Part shown: positions 51,739 through 60,298 of the stretch, one piece after another | Layout of the letters: each line of letters opens with the position of its first letter | Position numbering within the stretch: position 1 is the stretch's first letter | DNA from: an uncultured Lachnospiraceae bacterium | Lineage (GTDB): Bacteria; Bacillota; Clostridia; Lachnospirales; Lachnospiraceae | Length of the DNA stretch: 64,000 bases | Assembly: GCA_910585005.1 (NCBI GenBank) | Contig: CAJUCN010000011.1 | Coordinates: 1 to 64,000 of the forward strand | Direction of reading: 5' to 3' | Made by a program: the position numbers and the translations under genes | The notes under the pieces: model-generated | What the model saw: only the letters and a program-made list of their open reading frames with translations | Told to the model about the DNA's origin: nothing | Databases searched by the model: none

Positions 51739-53322
51739 CTATGTTTTTGGCAAAAAGACGAAAGACTGTATATCTTTTAATCTTATCGGTTCTTCATAGC
51801 CAAAGAAAAGATATCCATTTTCCTCATCCATGCCACCCGTATAAAAATAAAGTTCCCCATCAAACTCAAGATCCGCCTCAGACGTGCCTGCCCGAAGTGG
51901 AATTTCGGCAACCCTCCATCTTTCTCCATTTTTCATCTCTATTGCCAATATTCCACCCTCCTTTTTTCCCGGAATTCCATCCTCACAAATAATTTTCATG
52001 GAATGGGGAGAAACCAAAACCTTGATTTTCCCTATCATGCTATCCACCAAATATTTTTCCGCCTGCTCATACTTCACCAAATCTGACGAAAACGTGCCGA
52101 TCGGCGTTCCGTCTGATCCTAACCAAAGGGTCAGCGCATTGTCTATTGTCTGATTATAAACTCCCAGCTCAGTAATCCGGATCCCGTCCTTCCCCACATC
52201 CCTACTTTCAATTCTGCCAGCCATCCCTCCACTCACCAGATTTGCATATTCTCTTTCCACCCCTTCACTGACCGATTCGTCAGAACAGACATGGACGACT
52301 AATTTCAAAAAATCCGTCTCTTTACAGGCGATTGCTTCCTTCAGAGTAAATTCACATCCCTCAGAATAAAGGACACTTCCTTCTCTGGGAACTTCCTTCC
52401 TCTGTGTCAGGAAACAAGCCGCTGTCAGAAAGATCAGCCCTGCTGCCCCCACAATCACTCCAAAAGCCGGTTTTTTGTAATAAAGCACTCTCCTGATCCT
52501 GCTTTTCACCCCTGCTTCTCCAAAAGCCGTGGAATGCCCAAAAATGGATCTTCCGCCTAAGGAGCAGCAAAGAAGCGCCTTAGAATAACCTACTTTATGT
52601 TCTTCCCCCATGTTGCGGATCACCTGTTCATCACAGGCAAATTCCATATCCCGTGAAAACAAAACATAGGCGATCCATATAAGCGGATGAAACCAATAAA
52701 CGATCAAAAGCAAACATGACGCCCATTTCGCCAAATGATCTCTCCTGCCCTGGTGTACTTTTTCATGAGCAACCACATAAGGAATCACCTCCGGTTCCAA
52801 TGTGGCAGGCAGATAGATGCGGGGATGGATGATTCCCATCAAAAAGGGAGTATCAATCTCATCACATAAATAAATCTTCTCCCCTTCCCACTGCGCCGGC
52901 ACTGCCATCTTTACCTTCATCCTGAGTTTTTGACCGCTCCACAAAAAATACCCTGACAGGAAAACAAGTCCTGCAAACCACACATATCCGCCAAGGTCAA
53001 AGAGATCAGGTTTGTCCCCCCTCAATTGATCATTTGTCCCAGTCTGCCGGTTAACTTTCCGGTCTGTTTCCTCAAATCCCCTATCTATGACAGCCATATC
53101 CTGGCGCTCTGCACTATCCATCATCACTTGTTTTGCGGGAAATATTCCAAAAGATGATTCTAGGGAAAATGGAAACAGCAGCCGCAATCCTACTAAGATC
53201 CATAAAAAGCAGACCATGCTGCGGGGCGCTTTGTGCAAAAAAACTCTCACCACCATAACTGCTAAAACGAAAATACCTGCCATCACACCCGAATGGTACA
53301 CCAACTGAAAAATCCCTCTCAT
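51739..53322 (-). CDS. M56 family metalloprotease, BlaR1-like with a non-PBP C-terminal domain
   Basis: 527 residues. The N-terminal region has several membrane helices; a cytosolic zinc-protease domain carries HEKVH (186-190), then WFHPLIWIAYVLFSRDMEFACDEQV. A last helix (about 280-298) leads to a C-terminal domain of about 230 residues that is mostly beta-strand, with no SxxK/KTG sensor motifs, so it probably does not sense beta-lactams. The ATG at 53322 has AGGAGGG, 4 bases upstream. It follows the second blaI-type gene by 16 bases and should cleave that repressor upon an unknown signal. Confidence 0.88.
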   Translation of the reverse strand: MRGIFQLVYHSGVMAGIFVLAVMVVRVFLHKAPRSMVCFLWILVGLRLLFPFSLESSFGIFPAKQVMMDSAERQDMAVIDRGFEETDRKVNRQTGTNDQLRGDKPDLFDLGGYVWFAGLVFLSGYFLWSGQKLRMKVKMAVPAQWEGEKIYLCDEIDTPFLMGIIHPRIYLPATLEPEVIPYVVAHEKVHQGRRDHLAKWASCLLLIVYWFHPLIWIAYVLFSRDMEFACDEQVIRNMGEEHKVGYSKALLCCSLGGRSIFGHSTAFGEAGVKSRIRRVLYYKKPAFGVIVGAAGLIFLTAACFLTQRKEVPREGSVLYSEGCEFTLKEAIACKETDFLKLVVHVCSDESVSEGVEREYANLVSGGMAGRIESRDVGKDGIRITELGVYNQTIDNALTLWLGSDGTPIGTFSSDLVKYEQAEKYLVDSMIGKIKVLVSPHSMKIICEDGIPGKKEGGILAIEMKNGERWRVAEIPLRAGTSEADLEFDGELYFYTGGMDEENGYLFFGYEEPIRLKDIQSFVFLPKT

Positions 53323-53338
53323 GATACCCTCCTGCACG

Positions 53339-53704
53339 CTACCTGTCCTGCGCCTTATACTGGTCAATTAAACTTTGGATTTCTTCTATCTCCTCCTTGC
53401 TTAAATTTTTCTGGCTTGCAAAAGCGGCTATAAAAGCAGGAAGGGATCCGGAAAAATTTTTTTCTACCACCTCTGCACTTTCCCTTGCCTGTATTTCTTG
53501 CCTGGAAACCAGTGAGGTGACTATTGCATTTTCCGATCTGATCACTCCTCTTTCCGTAAGTCTTTTTATGACCGTATATGTAGTAGACTTTTTCCATTCC
53601 AGCCTTTCATAACACAGCTTTGCCAGTTCACTGCTGGAAACAGGCTCCTTCTCCCATAATATTTCGCAAAAACGGTACTCACTTTCAAAAACTTTTGGTG
53701 TCAT
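53339..53704 (-). CDS. Second BlaI/MecI/CopY family repressor
   Basis: 121 residues. Winged helix of the BlaI class: FESEYRFCEILWEKEPVSSS, WKKSTTYTVIKRLTERGVIR with the recognition helix, then a C-terminal dimerisation helix region (EEIEEIQSLIDQY). It probably represses its own operon through the palindromes at 53743-53784 and may act at 15941-15956. It is paired with the M56 protease gene downstream. It differs from the first BlaI (10004-10372) both in sequence and in associated operator. Confidence 0.92.
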   Translation of the reverse strand: MTPKVFESEYRFCEILWEKEPVSSSELAKLCYERLEWKKSTTYTVIKRLTERGVIRSENAIVTSLVSRQEIQARESAEVVEKNFSGSLPAFIAAFASQKNLSKEEIEEIQSLIDQYKAQDR

Positions 53705-53742
53705 CTCTTCCTCCCTGGAAATAAAAAATATAAAAGCAAAAG

Positions 53743-53758
53743 GTCTAATGCATTAGAC
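53743..53758. promoter_or_regulatory. Operator 1 of the second BlaI locus
   Basis: Perfect 16-base palindrome GTCTAATGCATTAGAC just downstream of the predicted transcription start. Confidence 0.8.
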
Positions 53759-53766
53759 TTGCTATT

Positions 53767-53795
53767 ATTCTAACGCATTAGACCTTTTCTGTCAA
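53767..53795 (-). promoter_or_regulatory. Promoter of the second BlaI locus
   Basis: On the minus strand, TTGACA (53790-53795), a 17-base spacer and TAGAAT (53767-53772). It overlaps operator 2 and is followed at once by operator 1. Confidence 0.85.
53769..53784. promoter_or_regulatory. Operator 2 of the second BlaI locus
   Basis: TCTAACGCATTAGACC, an imperfect copy centred 25 bases from operator 1 and lying across the -10 box and spacer of the promoter. Confidence 0.75.
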
Positions 53796-53823
53796 TCTTT
53801 TTGCTTTCACCCCGTGAAAAAAG

Positions 53824-54765
53824 CTACATCCTTGCATTCTCTACATTTTCTTTAAACCACTGATAAGCCAATTCCACGCCCTCTTCAAGTTCTATCTTAT
53901 GGGTCCACCCCAATCCATGAAGTTTCTCTACACTGGTAAGCTTCCTTGGCGTTCCGTCAGGCATGTCACGGTTCCAGATAATCTCCCCCTGGTAGCCCAC
54001 TACCCGCTGCACGATTTCAGCAAGTTCTTTGATCGTGACTTCCTTTCCTGTCCCAATATTCACATGCTGTTCTCCATTATAATTTTCCAGAAGGAATACA
54101 CAGGCATCCGCCATATCATCTACATAGAGAAATTCCCGAAGCGGTGTTCCTGTACCCCAAAGTTCTACCGAAGGAGCCTGATTCACCTTCGCCTCATGAA
54201 ATTTACGGATCATGGCCGGCATCACATGGGAGCCCTGTAAATCGTAATTATCATACGGGCCATACAGATTTGTAGGCATACAGCTAATGAAATCATCCCC
54301 ATACTGTCTTTTATAAAATTTACACATTTCAAGTCCTGCAATCTTGGCAACGGCATATGCCTCGTTTGTTTCCTCAAGTGGGCCTGTCAAAAGAGCATCT
54401 TCCGGAATTGGCTGGGGCGCCATCCTGGGATAGATACATGTGCTTCCGAGAAACAATAGCTTTTTCACCTGATACCGGTGGCAGCATTCAATCACATTGC
54501 ACTGTATCTGCATATTTTCATAGGCAAAATCTGCCGGCGATGTATTGTTTGCATTGATTCCCCCCACTTTTGCCGCGGCAAGCACTACCGCATCCGGCTT
54601 TTCCTGTTCAAAGAAAGCCCTCACCATGACCTGATCCGTCAGATCCAGCTCTTTGTGGGTCCTGCCCACCACATTGGAATATCCTTTTTCTCTAAGGCTC
54701 CTGACTATGGCGCTTCCAACCAGGCCCCTGTGTCCTGCCACATAGATCTTATCTGTTTTTTTCAT
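53824..54765 (-). CDS. fcl: GDP-L-fucose synthase
   Basis: 313 residues. Short-chain dehydrogenase/epimerase fold: YVAGHRGLVGSAIVRSL (NADP loop), FLGSTCIYPRMAPQPIPEDA and EAYAVAKIAGLEMCKFY (Tyr-x3-Lys), PTNLYGPYDNYDLQGSHVMP. It converts the 4-keto-6-deoxy-mannose product of Gmd to GDP-L-fucose. Ribosome site GGGAGG. It is third in the run gmd, membrane protein, fcl. Confidence 0.95.
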   Translation of the reverse strand: MKKTDKIYVAGHRGLVGSAIVRSLREKGYSNVVGRTHKELDLTDQVMVRAFFEQEKPDAVVLAAAKVGGINANNTSPADFAYENMQIQCNVIECCHRYQVKKLLFLGSTCIYPRMAPQPIPEDALLTGPLEETNEAYAVAKIAGLEMCKFYKRQYGDDFISCMPTNLYGPYDNYDLQGSHVMPAMIRKFHEAKVNQAPSVELWGTGTPLREFLYVDDMADACVFLLENYNGEQHVNIGTGKEVTIKELAEIVQRVVGYQGEIIWNRDMPDGTPRKLTSVEKLHGLGWTHKIELEEGVELAYQWFKENVENARM

Positions 54766-54779
54766 TGTATCCTCCCTTT

Positions 54780-56444
54780 TTAAGAATGTATTACGTCTTT
54801 AAATCCTTCTTCAATCTTTTTCCCCCGGAAAATATCCTCTGCCTTTACTGGCGATGCCGGAAAAGCGCTATACCCTGTCTGATCCCCGGAACGTGGGTAA
54901 TAAAATGTATAGCCGTGAATCTCATAAGCTACTGTATCATAGTTATCATAATCTTTCTGCAATATCAGGTAGTCTGCTGACCCCTGACGGTATAACTCCA
55001 TCCCAAAAGTTCCTGTCTTATACAGACAGATGATCGTCATCAGTACTGCAAAAATCTTGAACCGGTCCGTATGCGGTGAGATCTTTAAGTAGAGATACCC
55101 CCATGTGACTACCGGAACAAGCCACAAAAAGATACAGCCATAGCGGATCAAAGGCGCGCTAAAAAGCCAAAAAAGAAAACATACCATAAGCACAACTGCC
55201 ATATGGAGATAGCCATACATTTCTCTTTTTCTTTTCCAGATCCCATAAACTATAAATATTGCCAACAGGAAAACGCCACTGAAAGCCAGCACAAGAAAAA
55301 CTTTATTGACACCCTCAAGTCCAGCCGTCCACCCAGGAAACCAACTGCTCACAGGTTCCCCATATCTTGCTACATCCGAATATCCTCTTCCCCATACCTG
55401 TATTTCTTTTGCATCATAATCTGCCATACCTTTGGGAATCTTAAAATCAACATCAAATAAATCGACTGCCGTAAAAGGATAGACCAGCCACCCTGATAAG
55501 ATCACATTCCTCACGAAAAAAGGCACGATCGCAAATGCTCCCATACCGAGAAACAGTAAGATCTCCTTCCCCCGTCTTTCTTTTATCATCTGCACGGCAG
55601 GCTTGAATGCCAACAAAAGGATCAGCGCCCCTGAAAGCTTGATGCTGACCACAATCACTGCCATAACACAGAGCATTGCATAAGGCGCGAAAGACTTTTC
55701 GTCCCGTTCTAAAAGCTCCATCCACCGGATCACAATAAAAAAAACCAAAAGAACCATAAAATAATCTGATGCCGGAGAGATCATTTCATCAAAAATATTG
55801 AGAAGATAGTAGATCCCCATGATCCTCGTAAAATCTGAAAGACATGGAGTGTGCAAAATTCCTTTCCAAAATATCTCACTACAGACTAACGCAAGCAAAA
55901 AAGCCAGAAAACCTACACAGCAATGGTAGGATTGTCCCCCCAAAAAAGACATACTATATAGCGCGGATAAACAAAAACCTGCACTGTTATATGCCAGTCT
56001 GCTATGAAGATTTCCCAATCCTGGCACAACGCCATATTCTTCAATCCACCGGATACTCTGTGCATGGTATAGTCCGGTGTCGTAATGGATATATCCCCGG
56101 GAAGTTCCATAGGCAAACAGAACAAACAAAAACAAGATCACCAGGATCCTATGAGGCGTTACTGTAAGCCGAAAGTTATGAACCTGCTTCGCAAAGTCTT
56201 TCCGAAACAAAAGAATACACAGAATGCAGGCAAAGAGCAAAACCACATTGGCTAACAGTCCAACTTTCCCCCAAATGCTGAATACCTGTGCATATACAAT
56301 CATGACTCCAATGCCAGCATACAGGTAATCTATTTTTCTTTTGCACTTAAATTTTGTCCACCGTGAAACTGCCCTTATGCACAGATAGCCTGCTACATAA
56401 CAGGTAAAAAGCATATACAGCCAGATCAAAATCACAGAAATCAT
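54780..56444 (-). CDS. Polytopic membrane protein, LIC_10190/GT-C-like
   Basis: 554 residues, about 12 membrane helices. The first large loop has YDTGLYHAQSIRWIEEYGVV followed by PGLGNLHSRLAYNSAGF, which I recall from the LIC_10190 membrane-protein family and which resembles the acidic first loop of GT-C glycosyltransferases. A C-terminal soluble tail follows. It may transfer a sugar from a lipid carrier at the outer membrane face. It is placed between gmd and fcl with gaps of 4 and 14 bases, which suggests a role in making a fucosylated surface glycan. Confidence 0.7.
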   Translation of the reverse strand: MISVILIWLYMLFTCYVAGYLCIRAVSRWTKFKCKRKIDYLYAGIGVMIVYAQVFSIWGKVGLLANVVLLFACILCILLFRKDFAKQVHNFRLTVTPHRILVILFLFVLFAYGTSRGYIHYDTGLYHAQSIRWIEEYGVVPGLGNLHSRLAYNSAGFCLSALYSMSFLGGQSYHCCVGFLAFLLALVCSEIFWKGILHTPCLSDFTRIMGIYYLLNIFDEMISPASDYFMVLLVFFIVIRWMELLERDEKSFAPYAMLCVMAVIVVSIKLSGALILLLAFKPAVQMIKERRGKEILLFLGMGAFAIVPFFVRNVILSGWLVYPFTAVDLFDVDFKIPKGMADYDAKEIQVWGRGYSDVARYGEPVSSWFPGWTAGLEGVNKVFLVLAFSGVFLLAIFIVYGIWKRKREMYGYLHMAVVLMVCFLFWLFSAPLIRYGCIFLWLVPVVTWGYLYLKISPHTDRFKIFAVLMTIICLYKTGTFGMELYRQGSADYLILQKDYDNYDTVAYEIHGYTFYYPRSGDQTGYSAFPASPVKAEDIFRGKKIEEGFKDVIHS

Positions 56445-56448
56445 TTAC

Positions 56449-57540
56449 TTATGCCTCGTTATGACCATTATCCTTTGAAACCTTTTCCTTATATTCTTCA
56501 CAACTCATTCCGGCGATTTTCCTTAAATCCGCATCCATCATCATTGCCGTCAAAGCTTTAAAGTCCACGTCACGTTTCCATCCCAGCTCTTTTTCCGCCT
56601 TTGCAGGATTTCCCCATAGGAACTCTACCTCTGCCGGCCGGTAAAACTCCGGGTTCACATCCACAAAAAGCCGTCCCGTTCTGGCATCATATCCCTTTTC
56701 ATTGACCCCGGTTCCTTCCCATCTGATCTTAATCCCCAACTCATTAAAGGCAGTTTCCACAAACTCCCTGACCGTATGGGTTTCATTCGTAGCAAGCACA
56801 TAATCACTGGGCTTATCCTGCTGCAGCATCATCCACATACCCTTTACATAATCCCCCGCAAATCCCCAGTCACGCTTTGCATTCATATTTCCCAGAGAAA
56901 GCTTTTCCTGTTTTCCGGCGATCATATTGGCAATCGCCAACGTAATTTTTCTGGTAACGAAATTTTCCCCTCTTCTGGGTGACTCATGGTTAAATAAAAT
57001 TCCATTGCAGGCAAACATCTGATATGATTCCCTGTAATTTACCGTAATCCAATAAGAATAAAGCTTTGCAGCCCCGTAAGGACTCTTGGGGTAAAAAGGT
57101 GTTGTCTCACTTTGAGGCGCCGTTTCCGGGATCCCGCCAAACAGCTCTGATGTGGATGCCTGATAATACCGGCAGTTTCCTCCATTTACCCGGATAGCCT
57201 CCAACAGCTTAAGAGTGCTGACTCCTGTCGCCTCAGCCGTATATTCCGGAACCTCAAAAGATACCCCAACATGGGACTGCGCCGCAAGGTTATACACCTC
57301 TGTAGGGCGTATCTCTGAAACCAGTCTCATCAAATTGCTGGAATCCGTGGTATCTGCAAAATGTAAGAAAAATTTCACCTTATGGTAATCTGAATGAATC
57401 AAGTGGTCAATCCGTGACGTATTGCTGATACTGTGCCGGCGAACCAATCCGTGTACTTCGTAGCCTTGCTCTAATAAAAACTCTGCCAAATAGGATCCGT
57501 CCTGACCTGTAATACCTGTAATAAGCGCTATTCTCTGCAT
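56449..57540 (-). CDS. gmd: GDP-mannose 4,6-dehydratase
   Basis: 363 residues. NADP-binding ALITGITGQDGSYLAEFLL, FHFADTTDSSNLMRL-type loop, YQASTSELFGGIPETAPQSE (catalytic Thr/Ser-Glu), YGAAKLYSYWITVNYRESY (Tyr-x3-Lys) and NHESPRRGENFVTRKIT. It makes GDP-4-keto-6-deoxy-mannose, the first step to GDP-fucose. The ATG at 57540 has GGAGG, 5 bases upstream. First gene of the three-gene fucose run. Confidence 0.96.
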   Translation of the reverse strand: MQRIALITGITGQDGSYLAEFLLEQGYEVHGLVRRHSISNTSRIDHLIHSDYHKVKFFLHFADTTDSSNLMRLVSEIRPTEVYNLAAQSHVGVSFEVPEYTAEATGVSTLKLLEAIRVNGGNCRYYQASTSELFGGIPETAPQSETTPFYPKSPYGAAKLYSYWITVNYRESYQMFACNGILFNHESPRRGENFVTRKITLAIANMIAGKQEKLSLGNMNAKRDWGFAGDYVKGMWMMLQQDKPSDYVLATNETHTVREFVETAFNELGIKIRWEGTGVNEKGYDARTGRLFVDVNPEFYRPAEVEFLWGNPAKAEKELGWKRDVDFKALTAMMMDADLRKIAGMSCEEYKEKVSKDNGHNEA

Positions 57541-57556
57541 AAAATCCTCCATCTGT

Positions 57557-58015
57557 TTATATGATATTTCCCGTGATTAGTGCAATCAAGATTCCCAGGA
57601 TTGCCCCCATCAGCACCTGCAGCGGCGTATGTCCCACGAGTTCCTTTAGTTTCGCTTCGGCGCTGATCTCTTTTCCCATATTCGTAAATATTTCCAGCAT
57701 TTCATTCAGCACACGCCCCTGGATCCCTGTTTCCCGGCGTACACCCATGGCGTCATACATGACAATAATAGCAAGCATTGCCGCTATGGCAAACTCAAAA
57801 CTTCCGCCGCCATATTCCATCCCCGTTGCAACTGCAAGGGCACACACCGTCGATGAATGGGAACTGGGCATCCCTCCGCCGCCCACCATCCGTTCCGCTA
57901 CAAACTGCTTGTTGATGATCGTATAAATCATGGTTTTCAGCACCTGGGCGACCAGCCATCCAAGGGCGGCCGACATAAATATCCGGTTGTGTGATAACTC
58001 AGCTAAAAAGTTCAT
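57557..58015 (-). CDS. DUF212 family, divergent PAP2-like membrane protein
   Basis: 152 residues, about four membrane helices. The motif GGGGMPSSHSSTVCALAVA and AMGVRRETGIQGRVLNEM define DUF212, described as a divergent PAP2 family. The Ser-His pair in PSSHS is kept; the substrate is unknown, perhaps a lipid phosphate. It overlaps the 3' end of rfbD by 17 bases and precedes gmd by 16 bases, so it belongs to the same run. Confidence 0.9.
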   Translation of the reverse strand: MNFLAELSHNRIFMSAALGWLVAQVLKTMIYTIINKQFVAERMVGGGGMPSSHSSTVCALAVATGMEYGGGSFEFAIAAMLAIIVMYDAMGVRRETGIQGRVLNEMLEIFTNMGKEISAEAKLKELVGHTPLQVLMGAILGILIALITGNII

Positions 58016-58850
58016 TTTTCAAGTATACCTCTATGGCATCATGCCAATCTGCAAATTTGTAATCTGTAGTAAGCTTCAACATATAGTTTTCCAAAATAGA
58101 ATAAGCTGGCCGCGGCGCTTTCGCGCCAAACTCCTTGGTCGTGATCCCTTCCACCTGGGTATTCCTTTTGGCGATCCTGAATATTTCCCTGGTAAAATCC
58201 GCCCAAGAGCAGCTTCCTTCACAGGTAGCATGAAACAACCCGTAATTTTCTGTAAAAAGCAGATAAGCAATTGCCCCCGCCAGCTCTTTTGTGCTGGTAG
58301 GACTTCCCACCTGGTCATTCACTACCCGCACCTTTTCATTGGTTTCCGACAGCCGAAGCATCGTCCTGACAAAGTTTTTCCCATCCCCGTAAAGCCATGC
58401 CGTCCGCAGGATAAAATACCGGTCTGCAAAATCCTTCACCATATTTTCCCCTGCAAGCTTTGAAGCGCCATAAACCCCCTGGGGATCTGTTCGATCAAAT
58501 TCAAGATACGGTCTTTTCCCTTTACCGTCAAACACATAATCTGTCGAAATATGGATCAGTTTCGCCCCTGTTTCCCTGGCGGCTATACTCAAATTCTTAG
58601 GTCCAACAGCATTAATTCGATATGCATTATCTACGTCCGTCTCACAGGCATCCACAGCAGTATGGGCTGCACAATTGATGATGGCATAAGGTTTTACCTC
58701 CCTTGCCAAACGAACCACCTGATCTATGCTGGTAATATCTAATTCCGCCACATCTGTATTTACAAATTCGATCTCAGAATTTCCCTGTAGTTCTAAATTG
58801 ATCGCACGTCCCAACTGTCCGTTGCAGCCTGTCACGATAATTTTTTTCAT
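57999..58850 (-). CDS. rfbD: dTDP-4-dehydrorhamnose reductase
   Basis: 283 residues. IIVTGCNGQLGRAINLEL (NADPH loop), IINCAAHTAVDACETDVDNA, HISTDYVFDG, and YGASKLAGENMV (Tyr-x3-Lys). It performs the last reduction in dTDP-L-rhamnose synthesis. The other rml genes are not in the window. First gene of the run rfbD, DUF212, gmd, membrane protein, fcl, which suggests a cell-surface polysaccharide with deoxy sugars. The ribosome site AAAGGAAG is rather far (11 bases). Confidence 0.93.
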   Translation of the reverse strand: MKKIIVTGCNGQLGRAINLELQGNSEIEFVNTDVAELDITSIDQVVRLAREVKPYAIINCAAHTAVDACETDVDNAYRINAVGPKNLSIAARETGAKLIHISTDYVFDGKGKRPYLEFDRTDPQGVYGASKLAGENMVKDFADRYFILRTAWLYGDGKNFVRTMLRLSETNEKVRVVNDQVGSPTSTKELAGAIAYLLFTENYGLFHATCEGSCSWADFTREIFRIAKRNTQVEGITTKEFGAKAPRPAYSILENYMLKLTTDYKFADWHDAIEVYLKNELFS

Positions 58851-59007
58851 AGCTTGTCAACTTCCTTTCATCAATCTGTTTATTATTGTACCCTTTAAAT
58901 CATTTTAAGACAAGTATTTATAAAATTTCCCCACCAATTGACAGTATTGTTTTCTTATTTGTAATAATTTCTTAATAATTTTGTATAACTTTTTACACAA
59001 ATTGCTA

Positions 59008-59036
59008 GTGACTACCCTTTCCCCTTATGCTATAAT
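59008..59036 (+). promoter_or_regulatory. Promoter of the DUF3048 gene pair
   Basis: GTGACT (59008-59013), 17-base spacer with an extended -10 element (TGC), TATAAT (59031-59036). The leader is about 55 bases. Confidence 0.65.
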
Positions 59037-59097
59037 AATAACCGTGTGGTTTGACAACCGTCACGATATTTTAAGATACGAAAGTGAGGAATTATTG

Positions 59098-60270
59098 ATG
59101 AAAAGATTACAAGTTCTTTTTCTTGTAGCCTTATCTTCATCCCTCTTATTATTCGGCTGTGGAGACAAAGAAGAAGATGCGATACAACCTGTTGTTGTAG
59201 AGCCTATTGTCGATTCCCAGCCTGAACCGGAAGAAGAGGAACCAAATGAGGCTGAAGAAACCGAGGAGGAAAAAGACGTTCCCCCTGAAGAAGGAATGGT
59301 ACGCAGTACTCTTACTAATGAGTGGATCAGCGGTGACCTGGAAGACGCAAGGCCTATTGCCGTTATGAGTCCGAACGACTCTAACGCATTGCCCCATTAC
59401 AACTTTTCCAAGGCAGACCTTCTTTATGAGTGTCCTGTAGAAGGTGGCATCACCAGAAGCATGGCTGTCTTTAAGGATTGGGAATCCCTTGACCGGATCG
59501 GAAACGTAAGAAGCAGCCGTGACTATTTTGTATACTGGGCATTAGAATGGGATTCCATTTATGTTCATTTCGGCGGTCCTTTTTATATCGAAAGTATTAT
59601 TGAACAGGATAGTACCAATAATATTACCGGATGCGCTTACGGCGCCAGCGGAAAGCACGGCTTATTTGAAGATACTTTTTACCGTTCCAAAGACCGTTCC
59701 GCCCCGCAGAATGCTTATGCAAGCGGCGAAAGCATCAACAAAGCAATTGATAAGTTTGGATACTCTAAGACCTACCGCGACGACTACCATGATCCGGATC
59801 ATTTCAAATTTGCATCCTCTGACCAGCCCAATACCTTAGAACAATACAGTGATGCTGTCAGTGCAAAAGAATTAGACTTATCAAAGGCATATCCTATTAC
59901 CAAAACTGCTTTTACATATGACGAAGGGGATGGGTTATATTACCGCTCCATGTACGGCAAACCGGATGTGGATGCTGCAAACGATAATCAACAGCTTGCA
60001 TTTAAAAATATTTTTGTACAATTTACCTATCATGAAGTCAGGGACCAGAAAGGTTATCTATCCTTCCAGTGCCATGATACCACCAGAGAGGGCTATTACT
60101 TTACAAACGGTAAGGCTATCCCTGTATCCTGGAAAAAGACTTCCGACTATGAACCTACAAAATATTATGATGCTGATGGAAATGAAGTAGAAATTAACAC
60201 GGGTAAGACTATGATCTGTATTGTAAAAGACGGCGATACCATTAGTGTTGACGGAACTGCATTAAAATAG
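59098..60270 (+). CDS. DUF3048 lipoprotein A
   Basis: 390 residues. Signal peptide MKRLQVLFLVALSSSLLLFG followed by Cys21, a lipoprotein site. A long acidic linker (about 30-65) precedes the DUF3048 core: NEWISGDLEDARPIAVMSPN, LLYECPVEGGITRSMAVFKD, GNVRSSRDYFVYWALEWDSI. The C-terminal block includes GYLSFQCHDTTREGYYFTNG and FNTG-type end INTGKTMICIVKDGD. Related to YerB of Bacillus; the function is not established. It should sit on the outer membrane face. ATG at 59098 with GAGG upstream. A paralogue follows 28 bases later. Confidence 0.9.
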   Translation: MKRLQVLFLVALSSSLLLFGCGDKEEDAIQPVVVEPIVDSQPEPEEEEPNEAEETEEEKDVPPEEGMVRSTLTNEWISGDLEDARPIAVMSPNDSNALPHYNFSKADLLYECPVEGGITRSMAVFKDWESLDRIGNVRSSRDYFVYWALEWDSIYVHFGGPFYIESIIEQDSTNNITGCAYGASGKHGLFEDTFYRSKDRSAPQNAYASGESINKAIDKFGYSKTYRDDYHDPDHFKFASSDQPNTLEQYSDAVSAKELDLSKAYPITKTAFTYDEGDGLYYRSMYGKPDVDAANDNQQLAFKNIFVQFTYHEVRDQKGYLSFQCHDTTREGYYFTNGKAIPVSWKKTSDYEPTKYYDADGNEVEINTGKTMICIVKDGDTISVDGTALK

Positions 60271-60298
60271 CCAATCATATTGTATGGAGAGGGAAATC

